The notes beneath the pieces were generated by a model, which saw only the letters and a list, made by a program, of their open reading frames with translations, made no database searches and was not told the DNA's origin. A program made the translations under genes and the position numbers. From Glandiceps talaboti (lineage: Eukaryota; Hemichordata; Enteropneusta; Spengelidae), in NCBI RefSeq assembly GCF_964340395.1, contig NC_135566.1, forward strand, positions 8,948,001-9,012,000: a stretch of DNA of 64,000 bases. Reading direction: 5' to 3'. This document shows, piece by piece, positions 56,516-64,000 of this stretch (the first letter of the stretch is position 1; the number at the start of each line of letters is the position of its first letter).

Positions 56516-59500
56516 GTCCTCACGTTGGATTGCAGCACTGCATGTTCTTGCCGAGAAGATAAAGAGGTGTAGTAATTATGGTTTAAAACTGACTTTTACA
56601 AACGCCAGTCGTGTAGGGTCTATGATTTTTTATGTTGTGGATGAATGCGGCACTTTGATCTGAACCTCAGACCACTATAATAGGAACAGACTAGAATCGC
56701 TTTTTGTTTTAGGTGTAAATGGGGCTCTAAACCCATCTTCTCTGTCGTGCATGGTTACCCTTCAAACCTGCTTCAAGCCGAACGTTGTGCAAAACGATAC
56801 TTCGTGTCTTTACGGGTTTTTTTTGCAATTGTGTTTTAGTGGCCTGAGTCTGAACAAGTGTTCATACAGTACAGCAAAGTCCCACCAACAAAATCCATAG
56901 CAATAGATGCAGGAAAACCTCAGCATGGGCGACGGTGAAATCATGGTGTTAATTCTAAAACTTTTGAAAGCAAGAACATATGTTTGTGCAACTTTTGTAT
57001 TAAAAGCATACCATTCCAATTCAAGGACAACGATTTTGTTCAGAAATGGTGGTAGGACTATAATCCTTCCTACCTCCTTCCTTCCTACCTCCATAGTTCA
57101 AAACCGCTGATCGTAACTGCATGGTACAGCGCATCTACATTTATTTCTGAGTTCCGGAGGGCATTATTTGATAAGTACCCCATTCGTCCCTGTATTAGAT
57201 CTTGTATAGTCATAACATTACAAAGATATGTGATTGTTGTGATCATTTCATTTGCTCATTATGTATTCAAGTGTAGTCAAATTTTCTTAGGTGTATGAGC
57301 AACTTTACTTCACCAATAAATTCTACTTTCTCACGAGTATTGTAAAATAACATGGCTATAATATGATACTACACAGCACGTTTTAGACGTATTTGCATAT
57401 CAATGTCATCTTCAAATTTTCTTGAAGAATTCTTCATCCAGATACTCTAACATACCTGCACACCAAATGTCAGCCCATTCAATCGATTAGTTTTGCGGCT
57501 GTCATTCATTTTTACTTTGAATTCTTTTATTTACAAAACAAATGACAGTTTTTGACCCCAAAAATGACCAAAAACAGAAAATTGAAAATATCTTGCTGTC
57601 ATAAACAAATATGAATAGACTTCTCGATAAAATTCCATTTACTCATTGGGAACATCGAACGTACAATGTCAAAAAGTCGCACTGGCGCAAAGTATCATGG
57701 GAAAACTTTCTTTGGCACACCTCACTTAGGAAATATAGCCGCAACAAAAAAGTTAATACTGGGATCATGTCTTTTTAAATTTAGCCTTTACCTTATAGAA
57801 TAGAAGTATCAAAAGTGTATGCACTAACAAGTATCTGTGGTTTGTGCAAACATGCCAAATCGCTGATGATTGTTAAACAACAAAACTTTGCATACCATTG
57901 TCATTAATAATTCTACGTTTTACTTCTGAATCAGTTCTAAACACTTACGATTGAAATGATCGTCAACGATACGCTGATTTGTAGTTGAGGGTAATTAAAA
58001 ATATTTTACAATGACGATTTCGACCATTAGCCGATGGAGGTGACCCCAACCAAACCTGTCACAAGATGTAAACTTGCACACTTTTTGTGTGTCAATATGT
58101 CTGTTCTGGTCAGTCTGTTTTGGGAATTTATGGTACACTCACTGTCGCAGTTTTCAGCCAGGGTCACGTTATTCGACGATTACTATTTGGATAAACACTG
58201 CAAAAAAGTAACACCCGTCATTGTTGCTTAGACATTTTCCTAGGGTCTTTTTCAACATGATTTATAGTAAGAAGTAACTTTGTTGATGGTGTAGTCACTG
58301 AATTTATAACCCTACATCGATGACTTAGTAATTGAACACGCAAATGAATTATCATGAACACTGATCTACAACCGATCCGACCCTGGGATTCGATCACAAT
58401 TCATGGCGTCGCTTGCCAGTCTATGTCTATGTCTTGGTCACGCAAACGTGAACACTCTGATATCTGAAACACTTCTTTGCTCCAGATACGCACCTTTTTT
58501 TCATGGAAAATGTCATATAGTTTGAAGTAAGCTGGGAGAAAATATTAATGAGATATTTGTAGATTTAAATAAGAGTGAAATGATAGTCAAGTGATTTTGA
58601 ACCATCTCCGTGTATTTTGCTTTAGCGAAAACACTGACAACTACTAGTATGTGATCGCCCGGTCGTCAAATTGCAAAGAACAATGAAGAACAGCTGAACA
58701 CCTTCCTGTGGTCATCTGTTCCTTTCCGTACCGACTCTCAATTGTTTTGCTGCGTTTACTTGTATATCTTTAATAACAATAGTTTTTTAACTAACACCAA
58801 TGTTCTTCCACTTTCTTTGCTTTCAAAATCAGTCACTTACTGTTGTAGCCAGTCAAAGACAGCCATCCTCAACTGGAAACACACCATGACAACAAAGATA
58901 TACCAGAAAGTCATGACGTTTTGAATCATATCATTCGGCCCCCAACCCTGTTTTTGACAATTAAAAAATGCTCTACTACCCATCACAGCCAGTATCAATC
59001 AGACTTTTTCCATATATTATATTCCACCCTAACTTAACCCATATGACCGCCCCATTTATAACTCGTATGTCCGGACATGAACATGATTGGCTTTTCGCTG
59101 ACCAAGGGGTATGAGACCATATGTGGAAGTGGGGGATAAGCTTATCAAATATGACCGTAGTTCCATGTAAATTAAAACTTATAGTTATGCTTATAGTCGT
59201 TACGTTTTCAGTTTATTGTGGTACCCGCTTGATGCTTTCTCTGAAGATGCCGACGGGATCAGTCTAAAATTCAGTTCTGGTGTATAAACTACAATGTATC
59301 ACACATATCATGACTCTCACTATCCAATCCATCGGCTATACACTGGAGAACACAAGGACTATACTGACTGTTTTCTATCCAGCACGAAATAAATTGAGAA
59401 TACGTGGAACTTATATGTACATGAACAGTAGCTCCGACAACTCTGACAAGTCACTATATACCCCACCAGGCCTCTTTGCTGGAGTTCGCGGAGCGTGTGT

Positions 59501-59590
59501 TGTCAGTGCTAATCTCGTCTAGTTCCTATCACCGTGTTCCTAAACAGTATCGTTACCATTTACACCTCCACTCACTAAACTTGGTTTAGT

Positions 59591-59626
59591 CATAGAAAAT
59601 AGAGAGGACCCTCTCTATTGTCTATG
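59591..59626. repeat. 16-bp hairpin
   Basis: CATAGAAAATAGAGAGG pairs with CTCTCTATTGTCTATG (two mispairs) around a 3-nt loop. Confidence 0.7.
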
Positions 59627-60239
59627 GTTTAGTTAGATACCAATTGGCATCTGGACTAGAGCTAATCACGAGTCCATCACAACGTGCATGCATCATTTTC
59701 TGATGTCCGCATTTGATTTGGACATTGAAGTAAATGATTTTACATTTCTGAGTCTCATTCGGTATTTTTCCACTGTTCTATATGTGGTAGCTACTACTTT
59801 TGGCACAATAAAAAAACAGATGTTACGAAGACGAAAAAAAATATAATCGAGATGCACGATAAACATTTTTGGAAAAAAAGTCACATAAATGACTGCAGTA
59901 TCCATATTTTTAATTGGCATGATTGAAGACTTTAAAAAATGAATGATGATAAAAGTGAGATTTTGCCTCAGTGATGGTTTTTCTATACAAGCGATAACAT
60001 CACGATACCGGGTACTTCACAAACATTATCTCACTGACTTCAAAACCATAGTGACTAAATCGTTTCGTACAATTAGACGGCATGATGTTTTTTACGTCTC
60101 GCACAAGCATATACAATGGTACACTTTACCAAATTGTAATAGACCATGTAAATATTACATTGACCGATGCAGATCTTGCTCGCGCAGGTTGGGTAGATTT
60201 ATATGCTACGTTATGCCTTAGGCCTAAAAAATAACTGTT

Positions 60240-60560
60240 TGGTTTCTGTTACCCGACCCACCTAGTTTTTCACTGCCGACCCTTAACTTTTTTTACGTGT
60301 TCTTGAAAAACTAACAAAATCGCAACAATTGTGAAGTCTCACGAGACATAGTGGATGCAGAAACTGACATCAACTTAAAAAGACAATATAAAACTGTTCC
60401 TCCAATCTGTAATGGTTGTACATCTAATGGAAAGAAGCCAATAACACAGAGATCATTTGGAAAAAATGGAAAACCAGAATTAGACACTCGCACATGAATA
60501 AAAATAAATCTACCTACCCCACCTATTTATTTATTTTGCCTAATCGGAACAACACAATTT
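60240..60560. repeat. Interspersed repeat, copy 1
   Basis: ACCCGACCCACCTAGTTTTT, then CTGCCGACCCTTAACTTTTT and CATCAACTTAAAAAGACAAT. The same blocks recur at about 63690-63830 and partly at 33880 and 48240. Confidence 0.55.
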
Positions 60561-62925
60561 TTTTAATAGGCCTATTTCCTAACTCAAGCTTAAATTATTG
60601 GACCCTTGTGAACCAAAAATGTGCGAAAATACAACGCCAAAATAGTAACGCTTTGCACGGTTTTCACACTGAGCAATACGATTAGATCATAGACAGTGAA
60701 GTTCTCCAGTGTCTCTGGTTAGACCGACAACAATGAAACCGTTAGCGGGATCTCAGAGTCATACTCATTCACATACAATTTTTTATGGCTGTTCACGTTG
60801 GTTAGCAACATCTCTGTCTTTGAGTTTGAATGAAATCGCTGCCATTCCCTACAGGAAACTGTTCTATGGAATTACATGCCAGGAGCGCTTTCAATATCAT
60901 AGAATGTTTTGTTGATCTTTTTTTTTCTTTTTTTCTTTTTTTTTTCTTCTTTTTTTTTTTGGGGGGGGGTCGACAACTTTTACCAAGACAACCATTATAT
61001 TAATCATTATAGTAACTACCTAGCATGGCTAATAGCCATACTGAGGTAGAACTGTAGATTGCTAAAATGTTATGGGTCGCTGGTTGTACACAACCTCAGC
61101 ATATGCCACTTGACTTTCAGGCATTAATAGGTGGCAGAAATAGTCCGCACCAGGGCCGCTCTGTAGTCCGCATAAAAGGGTGACTAAGCCCAGACAATAT
61201 TGTCCAGACCAGATTTGGAGGTGTGAACGCATTTAAAGCTGACTCGGTTCTAAATCTTGGTGCATATTCATGAGGTCGACACCTAGAAAATGAACCATGT
61301 GTACATTTCTTTTGTCTTTTGTTAGTTAATTTATGCGGGTAAACTGTGTCTTCACTAACATTTTCCACTAAAAGTTTCAAAATTGTCTTGTTTTTTGAAG
61401 GACTACTATAATAATATTTCACCGCCCTTGCTTTATTGTCATATCAGGAAAGTCAAGAACTTGACAAAAGCTATTCAAAACAAAGTAATCAAAGTTGTAA
61501 AACCAAAATGGTGCCGTGGAGAGTTGTGTCTGGTCATGTTCTGATCATGGAAGTATAACCCACGGTCTGATCTAGTAGCAGTATATCAACGACGAATCTA
61601 CATTACAAACAAACAAACAAACAACACACACACACACACGGTGATATTAAAAAGCACGCAACACAAAGGTTGGTTCACATCCCTCGCATCAGTACCGGTA
61701 CCCATTCTACTGAGTTATAAATATAAATCACATTCTCAGCTACAACATTGAACTTGTATGATACAAAAATCTTCAGAATGTGCGGGCCATATTTTCACTA
61801 CCGGCATTGGCAGTCACCATCACTGCCTTTAAAAAAAATTAATACAGATAAATGGAAGCAAAAACAATCCTCTTGACGGTAGTTTAGTAGTCAGTTATGA
61901 ATTATGTAACGTTAAATAACGCTATTCAAATATTTCCCTCTATGCCTCCCATATACCGATAGTAAATCTTCAAACATCCATACAGACATGCGGACTTTGC
62001 TCCCTACTAGATACATCCATGTTTTACGTTACTTTCGTATTGCAAATTTAGCTGATGATGTCATGTCAAAGCCACGTGGTCTAAAAACCTGAATCTCCGT
62101 ACATACATTTCGATATGAAATTATTTATCCGTGATGTTTAGAATTTTGGTCGGTCAATATAGTTTCAATGACCAAGTGTGACCCCCACTGATGTCTAAAG
62201 TACTAATATCAGTACCTGACCGGCCATGGCCATGGCCTTGTTTTTGTTTTTGATTTTCTTCAATATTCAAATCTACGTAATGTCTGGTTTGTTAGGCCAT
62301 AAATTCCAAGCATATTTACCATGATATCACAAATATAGACCAGTTACAGAAAGTAATAAGTGTCAGCAAAATACTGTAATATCGACACTGTTTCACGGAT
62401 TTTAGGGACGCTGGTGCTTGGATTATTTTACGGTTGACATTACCTAGCCAGTAATATAAGGAGTAGTACATGGGTATTTTATCCCTGGACTCTCTGTCTG
62501 TTTATATCGAAATGGAATAAGCTGAAACAGTTCTTCTTTGAGCAGGAAATATGTTGTGATTATGGATATTATATATATACATGTATATAATTGCCAACAC
62601 ATCGGCAACGAGAGTAATGACATTGACTATACGTAATATGTAAAGATGTAGTGTAAAATTGGAATACGGTCGTCAGGAACTAGATTAGGGTAGGGGGAGG
62701 CTCAGGAGAAAAATTGTTGTCACGGGAAAAAAACGAATTGGGACGTGCGTGAAAATTCGGATTGTCTGAAAGGGGCCCGGAGTCACGTACAAATATTTTG
62801 CTCATGAGTTGAACCAAATTTAACTCCAGGAGCAGACGTTTAACAAGCGTATTTTTAAAACGGTGACTGGCAGAGAATGTGTGTCTCTTGAAGGGTAGAC
62901 AATATACTCGCGATAGACTATGGGT

Positions 62926-63003
62926 TTCAGGCCACTGTGTCAGACGTGGTCTTGGAGGAGTCAGTACAATTCCTCCAAGAGTGGTAAGAGGCCAAGCCTG
63001 AAA
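62926..63003. repeat. Compound hairpin
   Basis: Outer stem TTTCAGGC / GCCTGAAA and inner stem TCTTGGAGGA / TCCTCCAAGA around a 10-nt loop, with an unpaired bulge between. Size resembles a precursor small RNA, but this is only shape. Confidence 0.4.
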
Positions 63004-63388
63004 TAGACGGATTTGCAAGTAGAAGTTTACATGCCTTGTCTGTGGTTTACATTGTGCACGCAAAACATCCCACAAAACCGGCCATAACTAAAGCGGCATA
63101 TCAGTAAATATGAAAAACGTGATCTTGGTAATTTGGATACCAGTTCTGAAAATATTCTCCGGGAAAATAGGTTAAAATGAACATCAAGATAGCTGCCTAT
63201 TTCCCATTGTTTATAAATCGTCAAGAGGTTAAGCTATCCACTCAGATGAACCACTCTTTGTCACTTTATAATCTGGCATTATACATGGGATAATTTCCAA
63301 AATGTACATGTTTTATCGTTTCATTTTGGACTTTATAGAAGTTGATGACTAAAATTACCTTACCCTCGATGAAAGTTATGAATGCGAC

Positions 63389-63432
63389 TAGGTTTTACCA
63401 TAGACAGGGTGGAGGGTCTATGGTTTTACCTA
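63389..63432. repeat. Foldback with shared ACCATAGAC stem
   Basis: CTAGGTTTTACCATAGAC faces GTCTATGGTTTTACCTAC around a 10-nt loop. The ACCATAGAC stem is shared with the 59.59-kb hairpin. Confidence 0.6.
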
Positions 63433-63561
63433 CTAGAATTAGTTGCGACAAGATTGTAAATGCACATGGGCGAGTTTTGCCAGATTGCTTTATTTCAAGT
63501 GATTTGAAAATTGTGAATGGCGGACTTGGCCGTGGTCCATCGAATTGTCGAGTACTACCGT

Positions 63562-63602
63562 GGTGGCACTAGTCGTTCCTCACTGGAACGGCAAGTGCCA
63601 CC
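63562..63602. repeat. Hairpin
   Basis: GGTGGCACT...GTTCC pairs with GGAAC...AGTGCCACC, with an internal mismatch and a 5-nt loop. Confidence 0.65.
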
Positions 63603-63689
63603 TTATGGCGATATTTATTGTCTTTGAACCTTTCTCAACAAATAAATCACACATAACTCCCCAAACGCTTCCATTCTAGAAATCCGGTG

Positions 63690-63830
63690 CCGACCCTAAA
63701 CCTTTTTAATAAAGAAGAAAAATCAGTAAAATCGAGAAAATTGTGAGTGAAGTCTTGCCAGAAATGGTCATCAACTTAAAAAAGACAATAAAAAAACGCG
63801 GTTCTTCCAATCTGGAATGCAGAGCAGATG
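63690..63830. repeat. Interspersed repeat, copy 2
   Basis: Shares GTGCCGACCC, TGTGAGTGAAGTC-like and CATCAACTTAAAAAAGACA blocks with the copy at 60240. Confidence 0.55.
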
Positions 63831-63858
63831 TCTTTGAAATAGAATTATTTAGTTTGGT

Positions 63859-64000
63859 TTAAAATTTAGTTGAAGTGGGCACAAAACTTGATTTGGTTCT
63901 GACTGTTCTGAATTTAGGGACACGAAATCGTCTCCCTGATGGCAGGAGTTCAAAGTGTTGGGACATAATGTGGCCTTTGTCATTTACCATTTTCCCAGCT
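63859..64000 (-). mobile_element. LINE ORF2 C-terminal end, running off the window
   Basis: Minus-strand frame with HFELLPSGRRFRVP, FRTVRTKSSFVPTS and a stop at 63859-63861. LLPSGRRFRxP...R...SF is the typical carboxy-terminal signature of LINE ORF2, also seen at 53.85 kb. The rest lies beyond the right edge. Confidence 0.6.

Larger units (their letters stand above)
54700..60900. other. Upstream flank, no gene seen
   Basis: No exon chain, RNA gene or coding-like ORF could be supported. It contains short hairpins (55509-55540, 56469-56515, 59591-59626), a cluster of GTACATGTAC-type palindromes (about 55425-55480) and a repeat with ACCCGACCCACCTAGTTTTT (about 60250). Confidence 0.4.
60901..63561. 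other. No gene seen
   Basis: T-rich and G-rich runs at about 60918-60970, then mostly unique AT-rich sequence. It contains a compound hairpin (62926-63003) and a foldback (63389-63432). A 131-aa open frame at 62680-63075 (minus) has no recognisable features. Confidence 0.4.

Noticed and set aside
59280-59522. 80-aa plus-strand ORF
   Set aside because: No splice context, hydrophobic signal or recognisable motif.
62680-63075. 131-aa minus-strand ORF
   Set aside because: No start context, domain, splice signals or repeat homology; overlaps a hairpin.

Overview
This is eukaryotic, intron-rich, AT-rich animal DNA. It has GT-AG introns, long di-, tri- and tetranucleotide microsatellites, LINE retrotransposon fragments, small non-autonomous DNA transposons and extracellular multi-module proteins. 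The protein style (EGF-like plus fibronectin-III-like arrays) and repeat landscape suggest a marine invertebrate, perhaps an invertebrate deuterostome such as a hemichordate. That assignment is a guess: nothing in the window is species-diagnostic.

Left end, 1-8.2 kb. A foldback, MITE-like element lies at about 358-790. A small plus-strand gene follows: exon 1 at 1850-1931 encodes a signal peptide and the last exon at 4042-4793 encodes a Ser/Thr/Pro-rich mucin-like stalk with two internal repeats, one transmembrane helix and a short basic tail. A poly(A) signal sits 73 nt past the stop, and the 3' flank is tandemly duplicated. The intron holds a LINE-type 3' tail. From 5.4 to 8.2 kb there are only microsatellites.

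Centre, 8.2-54.4 kb. One minus-strand gene fills this stretch. I resolve 57 coding exons with canonical acceptors and GT donors whose phases agree at every junction; the joins among the first three exons are the weakest part. Together they encode about 3,410 aa. The protein has a signal peptide, a Cys-rich start with EGF-like modules (two from tandemly duplicated 114-nt exons), a transition region, and then about 21 divergent fibronectin-III-like modules. Each module pairs a W-x-G-F-x-D...YEWxIG core with an N-x-AGL...SDGVxVDTxPP end. A jelly-roll-like carbohydrate-binding domain is inserted in one large exon (12777-13343). There is no transmembrane segment at the C-terminus, so the product looks secreted. 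An alternative terminal exon near the 5' end (52221-52377) would give a 94-aa secreted Cys-rich product.

The gene's introns carry the insertions: a 5'-truncated LINE with an intact reverse-transcriptase ORF (31.9-33.4 kb), a frameshifted LINE (49.45-50.8 kb), a LINE C-terminal/3'UTR fragment (53.8-54.2 kb), a CACTA-type MITE with a 3-bp target duplication (51202-51460), a roughly 670-bp inverted-repeat element (38.15-38.82 kb), copies of a dispersed satellite-like family, and long microsatellites.

Right end, 54.5-64 kb. I see no convincing gene. This is upstream flank of the giant gene, with several short perfect hairpins, an interspersed repeat family, and the C-terminal end of another LINE running off the minus strand at the window edge.
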